Shown in pieces: positions 50,974-59,333 of a stretch of 64,000 bases of DNA. The DNA comes from Phragmitibacter flavus (lineage in GTDB: Bacteria; Verrucomicrobiota; Verrucomicrobiia; Verrucomicrobiales; Verrucomicrobiaceae), in contig NZ_VAUV01000017.1 in the NCBI RefSeq assembly GCF_005780165.1, positions 62,001 through 126,000 on the forward strand, in the 5' to 3' direction. The notes under the pieces were generated by a model. That model saw nothing but the letters and a program-made list of their open reading frames with translations, was not told where the DNA came from and ran no database searches. The position numbers and the translations under genes are program-made. Numbering within the stretch: position 1 is the stretch's first letter; every line of letters begins with the position of its first letter.

Positions 50974-52907
50974 GGTGTATCTGTATCTCCTTTTACCAAA
51001 CTGCGCCCTGAAAGCGGACCCCGATGGGCCACCGCCATGGCATGCAAACTTTGCTGCATCAACTGCGAAAAAATCGGTGCGGCAAGCCTGCCCCCGGCAA
51101 GGTCTTCAGCATCCCCCTTGGGATCGTCCACGACAATGATTGCACAAAGCTGTGGATTGTCCGCTGGCGCAAAACCGGCAAACGAAACGCAATAGTGTCC
51201 CGGTTCATATCCTGGACGTCCGTCATCCCGACGACGCTGCGAAGTCCCCGTCTTCCCTGCCACGGCAAAACCTTCCACGGCTGCACGTTTGCCGGTGCCC
51301 TTTTTCGAATTCACCACCTCTTCCATCGCCCGACGCATCACCGCTGCCGCCTTTTCCGAACATACCCTATTCACCACTTCCGGTTGTAGTTGCTGAACGA
51401 CTTTGCCGTCTTCATCCCTCACCTCACGCACCATCTGCGGTTTCATCAACGTTCCACCGTTTGCAATCGCACCTACCGCCATCACCATCTGCAACGGCGT
51501 CACCGTCACCGCATGACCAATCGCCATGCGCGAGAAGGTCAGTGAATCCCAATTTCGCCGACTCTGCACCAACCCACTCACCTCCCCCGTCAAACCAATG
51601 CCCGTCTTCTTCCCAAAGCCGAACCGCTGCGTGTAATCCAAAAAGCTTTCCTCGCCCAACTTGCGCGCCATCAAGTAAGCCGCGCGATTGCTCGATTGAG
51701 CGAACGCCTCTGCCGTCGTCACCTCGCCATGCACATGATCCCGCAACTTCGCCGCCTTCAATGCCGGTGAATTCGGATCAATGTTCAAGCTCTCTTCCAT
51801 GTAAGTCAGCTTGCGATCAAACGCGCCAGTAAAGCCAACGATTTTGAACACCGATCCCGGCTCATACTCCGCGCCCACCGCAAGGTTCAGCATCGTGCCC
51901 TCCATCGTGTCACGCTGAAAGTGCGGACGATTCGCCATCGCCAAAATCGCGCCGGTATGGGGATCTGCAATCACCGCCACAATGCGTTTTGGAGAATGCC
52001 GCAACACCGCCTCCTCCAACACTTCCTCCACGATGTCTTGAAGATGCATGTCAATGGTCAGCCACACTTCATGACCATGCTTCGGAAGCTTGGTCTCGCC
52101 ACGAAATGCCGTGATTTCACGACCGCGGCGATCACGCTCAATCCATTGAAACCCATCTTCTCCCTTGAGTGTTTTGTGCATCACCGCCTCCACCCCTTCA
52201 CGCCCCACCTGCGCATCGATCCCGCTCACCGCCGAGCCCGATTGCTGGGTCGCGCTGTTATAATTCACATATCCAAGCACATGCGTCAGCCGCTCCGCAC
52301 AAGGATAAAAACGCTTCACCGTTGGCCGCAACGAAACTGCCACCATGCCATTCTCCTCCAACAACGATTGCCATTTTTTGGCATCCTCCTCCGTCAATCC
52401 CTTCAACAAAGCGAACTCCGTCGCCTTTTCGCCAGAAAGCAATTTTTCCATTTCCACCATGCGTGACCCAAGATTGCCCTCATGCCCATACATCCCGCTC
52501 GCCAGCACGACTGCGACATGACGCCGATACTCTTCCAAGATTTGTTCACGGGTCATGCTCTTGCTCACCTCCCGCACCGACCTCTTCTGCAACCTTGCCA
52601 GTCGCGCCCGCACATCGTTAAAGTCACGCATCATCAACGTGCTTACCCACAAATCATGCACCAGCTTGTCATGCGCCAGCAACTCGCCTCCACTGTCACG
52701 AATCGCCCCACGCATCGAAGGCAACACCCGCTTCAGCTTCAACATGCCCTCCGACCTCGCCGCCCATTTTTCGTGTTCCACCACCTGCACCTGATGCAGC
52801 CGCCAGCCAATCGTTACAAACCCGGCCAGCAACAACACCAGCAAAACGATCATGCGTTTGCGCATGTCGCCACATTTTTCGGTGCTGGTGTCTTCAGGTG
52901 GCTTCAT
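50970..52907 (-). CDS. ftsI: Penicillin-binding protein, FtsI/PBP2B type
   Basis: A 645-residue class B transpeptidase with one N-terminal membrane helix (RMIVLLVLLLAGFVTIGW). The transpeptidase motifs are Ser352-x-x-Lys355 (GSVFK), Ser405-x-Asn407 (SSNRA) and Lys552-Thr-Gly554 (GKTGTSQ). A dimerisation/pedestal domain lies before them (RGAIRDSGGELLAHD, then LGYVNYNSATQQSG and IDAQVGREGVEA). It crosslinks septal peptidoglycan together with FtsW. No PASTA domain is seen. It lies between the FtsL-like gene and murE, as in standard dcw clusters. Confidence 0.94.
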   Translation of the reverse strand: MKPPEDTSTEKCGDMRKRMIVLLVLLLAGFVTIGWRLHQVQVVEHEKWAARSEGMLKLKRVLPSMRGAIRDSGGELLAHDKLVHDLWVSTLMMRDFNDVRARLARLQKRSVREVSKSMTREQILEEYRRHVAVVLASGMYGHEGNLGSRMVEMEKLLSGEKATEFALLKGLTEEDAKKWQSLLEENGMVAVSLRPTVKRFYPCAERLTHVLGYVNYNSATQQSGSAVSGIDAQVGREGVEAVMHKTLKGEDGFQWIERDRRGREITAFRGETKLPKHGHEVWLTIDMHLQDIVEEVLEEAVLRHSPKRIVAVIADPHTGAILAMANRPHFQRDTMEGTMLNLAVGAEYEPGSVFKIVGFTGAFDRKLTYMEESLNIDPNSPALKAAKLRDHVHGEVTTAEAFAQSSNRAAYLMARKLGEESFLDYTQRFGFGKKTGIGLTGEVSGLVQSRRNWDSLTFSRMAIGHAVTVTPLQMVMAVGAIANGGTLMKPQMVREVRDEDGKVVQQLQPEVVNRVCSEKAAAVMRRAMEEVVNSKKGTGKRAAVEGFAVAGKTGTSQRRRDDGRPGYEPGHYCVSFAGFAPADNPQLCAIIVVDDPKGDAEDLAGGRLAAPIFSQLMQQSLHAMAVAHRGPLSGRSLVKGDTDTP

Positions 52908-52916
52908 ACGCGTTGG

Positions 52917-53267
52917 TCAAGGTGAAGCCCCATCATGGGTTTCTACACGCACAATATTTTCCGGCAAAATCGACTTCAACATCGTGCGGTTTTGGATCAA
53001 CCGATCCGTCAAATTTTTGCGTGTCAGTGACTCCTCAATTTTCATGTCCAGACTACGCATTTTTTCCTCCAGCGACCTCATCTCCTGTTCCACAGCCGTC
53101 TGCTGACGTCCAATTGCATGGGTTTTGTTCCGCACCAAAATGTGCGTCAACCCCACTCCACCGATCATCACCACCAGCAGCAAAATCAAAATTCCTAACG
53201 CCGAACGCGGATGTCTCGCCGGTGCCGGTGCCGGAGATTTGTAGGCGCGAATTTCAGAATACTTCAT
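52917..53267 (-). CDS. FtsL-like division protein
   Basis: A 116-residue bitopic protein with a basic cytoplasmic N-terminus (YKSPAPAPARHPRSA), one membrane helix (LGILILLLVVMIGGVGLTHIL) and a periplasmic coiled coil (QQTAVEQEMRSLEEKMRSLDMKIEESLTRKNLTDRLIQNR). This is the make-up of FtsL, which joins FtsQ/FtsB at the divisome. FtsL is poorly conserved in sequence, so the call rests on size, topology and its place between rsmH and ftsI. It overlaps rsmH by four bases. Confidence 0.8.
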   Translation of the reverse strand: MKYSEIRAYKSPAPAPARHPRSALGILILLLVVMIGGVGLTHILVRNKTHAIGRQQTAVEQEMRSLEEKMRSLDMKIEESLTRKNLTDRLIQNRTMLKSILPENIVRVETHDGASP

Positions 53268-54262
53268 GAGCCGATCCTTTCCGCCACACGAAGCCGCGCA
53301 CTGCGCGACCTCGCATTGATCTTCACCTCATCCTCCGCCGCCTCCAATGGCTTGCGGGTCAACACTTTCAAACAATACTCGGGATTCCGACGCGGCTCCG
53401 GCCATTCAGGTCGATCCAGCCATTCCATCGCATAACGGAGAAACGCCCTCTTCACGATCCGGTCCTCAAGGGAATGAAACGAGATCACCGCCAGTTTCCC
53501 GCCCGGTTTCAGCCAATCCGGAGCCTCAGCCAGAAACTGCTCCAACGCCCCCAGCTCATCGTTCACTGCAATGCGCAGCGCCTGAAAAGACAGGGTCGCC
53601 GGATGCGTCTTGCCATGTCTTGGCAAGACCGAAGACAAAAACGATGCCAAATCACCCGTCGTCTCAAAAGGCTTCTCATCACGACGTTTCACCAACGCAC
53701 GCGCCACACGCCGCGAATCACGCATCTCCCCATACTCCCACAAAATCCGCGCCAACTCCACCTCAGCCTCTTCATTGACCCAGTCCGCCGCACTCCGACC
53801 TTCCAATGGGTTCATGCGCATGTCTAACGGCCCATCCTGCATGAACGAAAACCCACGGGCCGCTTCATCCAATTGATGCGACGACACCCCCAAATCCACC
53901 AACATGCCATCCACCTTGTCAACGCCCGCCTCCGTCAGCACTCGGGCAAAATCGCGAAAATTCGCCTGCACCGCAGTAAAAGCCTCGCCAAATCCACTCA
54001 ACCGCTGCCGCGCAAAAGCCAGCGCCTCCGCATCCTGATCCAGCGCAATCACCCGTGCGCCACTTTTGAGCATAAGCTCCGAATGCCCGCCGCCGCCCAG
54101 TGTCCCGTCCAAAAACACCATGCCTTTCGTCGGCGAAAGCTTCTCAATCACCTCACGCGGCAATACCGGCACATGATAATCCCTGCCCGCTTCAGTCAGC
54201 GGATCAGAACCTGAATCCACCGACGCAAAACGCTCCCGTGACCGCAACCCATCCCGAGTCAT
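53264..54262 (-). CDS. rsmH: 16S rRNA (cytosine(1402)-N(4))-methyltransferase
   Basis: A 332-residue SAM-dependent methyltransferase acting on C1402 in the 16S rRNA decoding centre. Landmarks are HVPVLPREVIE, FLDGTLGGGGHSELML, DQDAEALAFARQRL, MLVDLGVSSHQLDEAARGFSF, DMRMNP, FQALRIAVNDELGALE and the end ISFHSLEDRIVK. The start is fixed by a strong ribosome site: AGGAGG at 54271-54276, eight bases before the ATG at 54262. A longer in-frame reading would add about 27 residues before the fold without such a site. It is first in the dcw operon; no mraZ gene precedes it. Confidence 0.95.
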   Translation of the reverse strand: MTRDGLRSRERFASVDSGSDPLTEAGRDYHVPVLPREVIEKLSPTKGMVFLDGTLGGGGHSELMLKSGARVIALDQDAEALAFARQRLSGFGEAFTAVQANFRDFARVLTEAGVDKVDGMLVDLGVSSHQLDEAARGFSFMQDGPLDMRMNPLEGRSAADWVNEEAEVELARILWEYGEMRDSRRVARALVKRRDEKPFETTGDLASFLSSVLPRHGKTHPATLSFQALRIAVNDELGALEQFLAEAPDWLKPGGKLAVISFHSLEDRIVKRAFLRYAMEWLDRPEWPEPRRNPEYCLKVLTRKPLEAAEDEVKINARSRSARLRVAERIGS

Positions 54263-54546
54263 CCGCGCAACCTCCTCCCACGCGCCACCCAATACTGGGA
54301 GCAGCCCGGCAAAAGCCATGGGAGTTGTGGCAATGGACGACATAAAAAAGAACAAAACCGCGTCGGCAACCCACGCGCTCGATTAACAAGTCTTAACTAT
54401 CAGGAGTTTCCACATTTGGCAATCGCGGAAAATACCAATTTTGTCAAAGGTGAGCCGGGCGACGAACGTCTTTGGAGGGCCAAGCTAGCGCACTTTCGGA
54501 AGTTCGGCTCCAAAAAGTCCCGCGACCAGCGTATTCTTTCATCGCC
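54263..54546. promoter_or_regulatory. Divergent region with the ribosome site and probable promoter of the dcw operon
   Basis: The ribosome site of rsmH (AGGAGG, 54271-54276, minus strand) is here, and the promoters of rsmH and the divergent secreted protein gene must lie in the 284 bp. I cannot pick -35/-10 boxes with confidence. No MraZ box or mraZ gene was found. Confidence 0.6.
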
Positions 54547-55422
54547 ATGCGCCGCCTTCTCCTCGCCATCGTCCCCATCTTGCTGACTCCCAGCGTTCTC
54601 CTCTTCGGCGAACCCTCCTCCCCCCGCTGGCATTTCATCACCAACGAACACCTCAGAGTCGGCGTCGATCTCAACGCCGGTGCCTGCATCGGATGGATCT
54701 CGACCACCGCCGAACCCGACAAAAACCTTTTGAACACCTACGACCGCGGCCGCTACCTCCAGCAAAGCTACTACGGCGATCCCGACGGCTCCGACTGGAA
54801 TGGCAAACCCTGGCGCTACAATCCCGTGCAAGGCGGCGACTGGCGCAACCAGCCCTCCGAAATTCTCAAATTCGAACCCCTCTCCCCCAACTCGCTTCAA
54901 GTCAAAACCCAGCCGCGACATTGGGCCACCGGGAAAAAACTCGAAGACGTCGTCCTCAGCCAGACAGTCACCCTGAAGGACGATCTCCTCCACGTGCAAT
55001 TCGAAATCGACACCACCTCGGCAATCACCCACAAACCTTATCATCAGGAACTTCCCGCATTGTTCGTCCAACCCGAATACGACACCCTCCTTCACGCCGA
55101 AAAAACCGACGCGCCTCTCACCCGCACCCAACCGGGTCAGGCCAACACCTACATCGCCCTCCCCGAACGCTGGGTCGCTTGGACCAATCCCCATGGCCAT
55201 GCCATCGCCATCCTTTCGCCAAAAAGCGATCAAGCCACCTGTTACCGCGCCCCGATCGTTCCCGGCACCCAAGCCGGATGCTCCTACGTTGCCCCCATCG
55301 CAACGCTTCCCATCACCCCGAACTTCACCTTCCAATACGAGATCTGGCTGGGAGTCGGCAAAGTGGATTCCCTGCGCGCAAAATTCCGGCTCCTCATGCA
55401 AAAGACACCGGCTCAACGGTGA
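54547..55422 (+). CDS. Secreted protein of unknown function
   Basis: A 291-residue exported protein with a signal peptide (MRRLLLAIVPILLTPSVLLFG, then EPSS). The mature part is beta-rich, with motifs such as WHFITNEHLRVGVDLNAGACIGWIS, YDRGRYLQQSYYGDPDGSDWNGKPWRYNPVQGGDW, and ELPALFVQPEYDT. It recalls carbohydrate-active proteins that bind long ligands through aromatic residues, but I cannot assign a family. The ATG at 54547 begins the signal. The end overlaps the convergent dus gene by ten bases. It is a candidate for a new glycoside hydrolase or sugar-binding group. Confidence 0.72.
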   Translation: MRRLLLAIVPILLTPSVLLFGEPSSPRWHFITNEHLRVGVDLNAGACIGWISTTAEPDKNLLNTYDRGRYLQQSYYGDPDGSDWNGKPWRYNPVQGGDWRNQPSEILKFEPLSPNSLQVKTQPRHWATGKKLEDVVLSQTVTLKDDLLHVQFEIDTTSAITHKPYHQELPALFVQPEYDTLLHAEKTDAPLTRTQPGQANTYIALPERWVAWTNPHGHAIAILSPKSDQATCYRAPIVPGTQAGCSYVAPIATLPITPNFTFQYEIWLGVGKVDSLRAKFRLLMQKTPAQR

Positions 55423-56462
55423 CTTCCCGCAAGCACATCCTGCTCCTTCAATTCCGGCTCATACGGCTCCAACGCCATGGGTTCATCATGATCCAGAAAC
55501 TGCGCACACAGCCCCATCATCGCCTCCCGCGTAGTCACCCTGCGCATCGCATGCAAAAACGATCCCGTCGGCTCAATGCCCAACCCGATGAAGTTCAGAT
55601 ACTTCTTCATCTTTTGCACCCGATACAACTCCGCCACCGCGTCTGAAGTCACCGCTTCATACAACGCTTCGACATACCGCAACACCTCCCGGCCACTCGG
55701 CAAATACACCGACTCGCCGCCCAGATGTTCGCGAATCTGCCTAAACATCCACGGATTGCGAATCGCCCCCCGACCAATCATCAACCCCGCCGCGCCCGTC
55801 AAATCCAACACCTCCGACGCCTTCTGCGCAGAATAAACATTGCCATTCGCAATCACCGGACACGACATCACCTCCACCGCGCGCGCAATAAAATCGTAAT
55901 GCACCTCACTGCGATACATCTCCTTCACCGTCCGACCATGCACCGTCAGTAAATCAATCTCATGTCGATTCAAGATCGGCAACAAATCTTCAAACACCGC
56001 CGGATCATCAAACCCGATTCGAGTCTTCACCGTCAGTTTCACCGTCACCGCCTCACGCAAAGCCCCCAGGATTCGATCCACCAACGCCAGATCACGCAAC
56101 AACCCTCCCCCTGCACATTTTTTGTAAACAATCGGCGCCGGACACCCCAAGTTCAAATCGATCGCCACCGCCGACGATTGCTGCAATTCCTTCGCCGTCC
56201 GCACCAGTGAAGGCACGTCATTGCCAATCATCTGCGCCACCACCGGCCGACCCGTTGGATTCTCCACCACCGACCTCAAAATGTCTTTCTCCAATCGCGA
56301 ATCGGCATGCACCCGAAAATACTCCGTCACATAAAAATCCGCCCCGCCATACCCCTGGATCAACTTCCAGAACGGCCAGTCCGTCACATCCTGCATCGGC
56401 GCAAGCGCCAGCATCGGAGCTTCCGCACCGAGCATCGAATCAAAAACCTCGCGATCATTCAC
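55413..56462 (-). CDS. tRNA-dihydrouridine synthase
   Basis: A 349-residue Dus-family flavoenzyme that reduces uridine in the D-loop of tRNA. The TIM barrel starts LALAPMQDVTDWPFW; the catalytic cysteine is in KKCAGGGLL; others are DLNLGCPAPIVYKKC, LTVKTRIGFDD, LTVHGRTVKEMY, VIANGNVYSAQKA and GAAGLMIGRGAIRNPWMF. The subgroup (DusA/B/C) cannot be fixed by eye. It is convergent with the secreted protein gene and follows the csbD-like gene after a terminator. Confidence 0.93.
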   Translation of the reverse strand: MNDREVFDSMLGAEAPMLALAPMQDVTDWPFWKLIQGYGGADFYVTEYFRVHADSRLEKDILRSVVENPTGRPVVAQMIGNDVPSLVRTAKELQQSSAVAIDLNLGCPAPIVYKKCAGGGLLRDLALVDRILGALREAVTVKLTVKTRIGFDDPAVFEDLLPILNRHEIDLLTVHGRTVKEMYRSEVHYDFIARAVEVMSCPVIANGNVYSAQKASEVLDLTGAAGLMIGRGAIRNPWMFRQIREHLGGESVYLPSGREVLRYVEALYEAVTSDAVAELYRVQKMKKYLNFIGLGIEPTGSFLHAMRRVTTREAMMGLCAQFLDHDEPMALEPYEPELKEQDVLAGSHR

Positions 56463-56511
56463 CAGCCTTCACCAAAGCAAAGCTCGTCACCTCCCGCAAC
56501 CCGCGCCCCAC

Positions 56512-56547
56512 AAAAAAAGACGTTCCCCGGAATCAACCCCGGGGAAC
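56512..56547 (-). terminator. Rho-independent terminator after the csbD-like gene
   Basis: Read on the minus strand: a 9-bp stem made by 56539-56547 and 56522-56530 (GTTCCCCGG against CCGGGGAAC), an 8-base loop, then a run of seven T (56512-56518). It lies 35 bp past the stop of the csbD-like gene and before the dus start. Confidence 0.85.
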
Positions 56548-56581
56548 GCCTATCAAAACCACAGGAAAGCCTGTGGACGAT

Positions 56582-56767
56582 TCAGTGCCGATCCAACATC
56601 TGGCACCTCTGCTGCCTGCATCGGCAAAGACGCTTCTGCATACGGCCCAACAGTTCATCCTGTGCGCCTTCATCAAAAACAAGGTCATACCCAAAAACCC
56701 TGCCAATCAACTGTTTCATGCGACCTTTAGCCTCATTCAAAGTGCCTTTAAGTTCCAACCAGCTCAT
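56582..56767 (-). CDS. CsbD-like small stress protein
   Basis: A 61-residue protein beginning MSWLELKGTLNEAKGRMKQL, then FDEGAQDELLGRMQKRL. This matches CsbD-type proteins, where W-x-x-K-G-x-x-x-x-x-K-G and G-x-x-x-L-x-G-x-x-Q are the hallmarks. They are induced in stress, often by an alternative sigma factor; the molecular role is unknown. A strong terminator follows. The gene is divergent from the B12-type regulator gene across 149 bp. Confidence 0.8.
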   Translation of the reverse strand: MSWLELKGTLNEAKGRMKQLIGRVFGYDLVFDEGAQDELLGRMQKRLCRCRQQRCQMLDRH

Positions 56768-56860
56768 GCTTTAAAATCGAAAGCTGCAAATTACGTGGAT
56801 GTATTTTAATCGCAGAAAATCCGGCCTTGCCAGTTGCCATCCCCAACCCAACTTCCATCC

Positions 56861-56870
56861 TTACGCGTAA
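56861..56870. promoter_or_regulatory. TTACGCGTAA palindrome, candidate operator
   Basis: A perfect 10-bp palindrome in the divergent region of the csbD-like and CarH-like genes. A related half-site TTACGTG is at 56791. Known CarH sites differ in detail, so the assignment is only a suggestion. Confidence 0.35.
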
Positions 56871-56916
56871 TTAATCCATCAAGGTCCCCACGGAGCCAGT
56901 CCCCCGCAAACCGCCC

Positions 56917-57894
56917 ATGCCACCCAACTCCAAAGAACTCCGCCACCCCATCAAGGTCGTCTGCCATCGCACCGGCCTCACCTCGCATGCGATCCGGGTA
57001 TGGGAACGCCGCTACGGACTCATTTGCTGCCAGCGCACCGACTCCAACCGCCGCCTCTACTCCGACGACGAAATCGAACGTCTGCGCCTCCTCAAAACCC
57101 TCACCGACTGCGGCCATCGCATCAGCCAGATCTCCAAACTCGATCACGAAGAGCTCTACGCCCTCCACAAAAAAGACCTTCCGCAAAGCGCCCCCGAAGA
57201 CCCACATTCCCGAATCCACAGCACGCCCGCCCAGTGCCTTGCCCGCTGCCTCGAGGCCGTCGTCGAACTCGAAGCCGCCGCCATGACCGAGCTTCTGGAG
57301 CAATCGCTCATCCGCTACGGTGCCCGCACCACTCTCATCCAGATCGTCGCCCCTCTCGTTCACGAAGTCGGCGAAGCCTGGCGCAAAGGCGAACTCCGCG
57401 TCGTCCACGAACACCTCGCCACCAATGTCGTGCGCGACTTCCTCGCCCTCAGTGTGCGCTGTTACCCCAACAACCGCAACTCCCCCGAAATCGTCATTGC
57501 CACCCCCACCGGCCAGATCCACGAAGTGGGCGCCCTTCTCGCCGCCGCCGCCGCCCGCGACCTTGGCTGGCGCGCCACCTACCTCGGCCCTTCACTCCCC
57601 GCCGAAGAAATCGCCGCCGCTGCCGCCACGCGCAAGGCACGCGCCGTCGCCCTCAGCACCGTCTATCCCGGCGACGATCCGCAGATCCCCATCGAAATCA
57701 CCCGACTGCGCCAGCTCCTCCCCGCCGAAACCACCATGCTCATCGGCGGTCGCGCCGCCTTCGGTTACCACGGAGCCCTGCGCATCCCGGACGTCCATCT
57801 CGTCACAGGACTTCACGATCTCGAAAAAATCCTCGAGCGCATTCCCTCCACCGCCCCCGCTCAACCCGCTCCTGACCAGTCCACCTTCGCATGA
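56917..57894 (+). CDS. CarH-like MerR regulator with cobalamin-binding domain
   Basis: A 325-residue regulator. Residues 9-75 are a MerR DNA-binding domain (HPIKVVCHRTGLTSHAIRVWERRYGL, RRLYSDDEIERLRLL). A four-helix bundle (about 105-180) has the Trp-x9-Glu-His motif of adenosylcobalamin photoreceptors: Trp155, Glu165, His166. The B12 domain has His202 in IHEVG, Ser247-x-Val249 (ALSTVY) and Gly277-Gly278, with spacings of 41 and 27, as in B12 proteins; a Gln takes the usual Asp/Glu of D-x-H-x-x-G. It should be a light-relieved repressor. It overlaps the LMW phosphatase gene by four bases. Confidence 0.88.
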   Translation: MPPNSKELRHPIKVVCHRTGLTSHAIRVWERRYGLICCQRTDSNRRLYSDDEIERLRLLKTLTDCGHRISQISKLDHEELYALHKKDLPQSAPEDPHSRIHSTPAQCLARCLEAVVELEAAAMTELLEQSLIRYGARTTLIQIVAPLVHEVGEAWRKGELRVVHEHLATNVVRDFLALSVRCYPNNRNSPEIVIATPTGQIHEVGALLAAAAARDLGWRATYLGPSLPAEEIAAAAATRKARAVALSTVYPGDDPQIPIEITRLRQLLPAETTMLIGGRAAFGYHGALRIPDVHLVTGLHDLEKILERIPSTAPAQPAPDQSTFA

Positions 57895-58382
57895 CCAAGT
57901 CAAACACCAGCATCCTCTTCGTCTGCATGGGCAACATCTGCCGATCCCCCGCCGCTGAGGGTGTCATGCTCCATCAACTCGAAAAAGCCAGCCTCAGCGA
58001 TCAAGTCCGCATCGACTCCGCCGGCACCTTCGGCTTCCACGCTGGCAATCTGCCCGACAAACGCATGCGGGCCGCCGCCAGCCATCGCGGCATCACCCTC
58101 GAAAGCCGCGCCCGCGAAATTCAGCCCGCCGACTTGGAAAGCTTTGACCTCATCCTCGTCATGGACCGCGACAACCTCGCCAACGTCCGCGCCCTCGACC
58201 CTACCCAAATCCATCAGGAAAAAATCCGTCTATTCTGCGACTACTGCACCGAGCACGATCAAAAAGAAGTTCCCGATCCCTACTACGGCGGACCCGATGG
58301 CTTCGAACTCGTCCTCGATCTCCTGGAAGACGGTTGCACCGAGCTCACCCGCCGACTCCAGGCCCATCAGCCCTTGCGTTGA
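57891..58382 (+). CDS. Low-molecular-weight protein tyrosine phosphatase-like protein
   Basis: A 163-residue LMW-PTP with the P-loop Cys12-x5-Arg18 (VCMGNICRSPAAEG), the acid Asp in VPDPYYGG, and RSPAAEG. Members of this family beside fructosamine kinase genes have been linked to hydrolysis of ribulosamine or erythrulosamine phosphates rather than phosphotyrosine. Here it sits between the CarH-like regulator and a fructosamine kinase with a 6-bp spacer, which supports a deglycation role. Tyrosine phosphatase activity in polysaccharide control is the alternative. Confidence 0.9.
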   Translation: MTKSNTSILFVCMGNICRSPAAEGVMLHQLEKASLSDQVRIDSAGTFGFHAGNLPDKRMRAAASHRGITLESRAREIQPADLESFDLILVMDRDNLANVRALDPTQIHQEKIRLFCDYCTEHDQKEVPDPYYGGPDGFELVLDLLEDGCTELTRRLQAHQPLR

Positions 58383-58388
58383 TTTCTC

Positions 58389-59276
58389 ATGGCCACAGCG
58401 CTGCTCCAGCATCTATGCCAGAGAATCAGTGACGAAACGTCCCAGCCTTTCGAATCGTTCACCACCCAACCCGCCAGCGGCGGCTGCATCCACCAATCCT
58501 ACATTCTCCGAGGACGGCAGCACCAATATTTCGTCAAAACCAATCGCGCTTCGCTGATCAATCTCTTCGCCACCGAAGCCGAATCACTCAAAGCCCTCGC
58601 TGCCACCCAGACCCTTCGAGTCCCCAACCCCCTCTGCTTTGGAGTCAAAGACTCTCACAGCTACCTTGTCCTCGAACATCTCGATCTAATTCCAAGTCGC
58701 GACCCCGCCGATGCCGCAGCGATGGGCACCCAACTCGCCGCCCTGCACCGGCAACTTGCACCCGACAACCACCACGGCTGGCGCGCCAGCAACTTCATCG
58801 GTGCCACCCTTCAGCCCAATCAACCCAACACCAACTGGATCGACTTCTGGCGCGAACAACGCCTGAACTGGCAATTCCAACTCGCGCAAGACCAAGGCGT
58901 CCGCTTCAAAAATCGAGATCGCCTTCTCGATAACCTCCCCCACCTCTTCCGCGACTATCGCCCCGTTCCCTCGCTGCTTCACGGAGACCTTTGGAGTGGC
59001 AACGCCAGCTTCACCGCTGATGGAACCCCGGTCATCTTTGATCCGGCCAGCTACTACGGCGATCGCGAGACCGACCTCGCCTTCACCGAACTTTTCGGAA
59101 GCTTCCCACCCGCCTTCTACATCGCCTACGACAACGCCTGGCCACGTCACTCCGGTTGGCAAACTCGCCGAGAACTTTACAATCTTTATCACATTCTCAA
59201 CCACTACCACCTCTTCGGCGGACACTACGCCCCGCAAGCCCAGCAAATGATCGATCAGCTTGTGCAAAAACTCTGA
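58389..59276 (+). CDS. Fructosamine kinase family protein
   Basis: A 295-residue kinase of the fructosamine/ketosamine 3-kinase family. It phosphorylates sugar-derived adducts on protein amines, starting their removal. Landmarks are GGCIHQSYIL (N-terminal), FVKTNR, a conserved EAESLKAL, GTQLAALHR, and the catalytic loop LLHGDLWSGN (HGD-x4-N), followed by FDPASYYGDRETDLAFTELFG. Many bacterial members prefer ribulosamines. It is encoded 6 bp after the LMW phosphatase, which would supply the next step. Confidence 0.92.
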   Translation: MATALLQHLCQRISDETSQPFESFTTQPASGGCIHQSYILRGRQHQYFVKTNRASLINLFATEAESLKALAATQTLRVPNPLCFGVKDSHSYLVLEHLDLIPSRDPADAAAMGTQLAALHRQLAPDNHHGWRASNFIGATLQPNQPNTNWIDFWREQRLNWQFQLAQDQGVRFKNRDRLLDNLPHLFRDYRPVPSLLHGDLWSGNASFTADGTPVIFDPASYYGDRETDLAFTELFGSFPPAFYIAYDNAWPRHSGWQTRRELYNLYHILNHYHLFGGHYAPQAQQMIDQLVQKL

Positions 59277-59333
59277 GTCACTGGATTGCCGCATCTGACC
59301 AACACCAATGGTAACCTCAGATCATCCAATCCC

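Noticed and set aside
54263-54546. mraZ gene at the head of the dcw cluster
   Set aside because: The region has no frame with MraZ motifs; the next gene is divergent.
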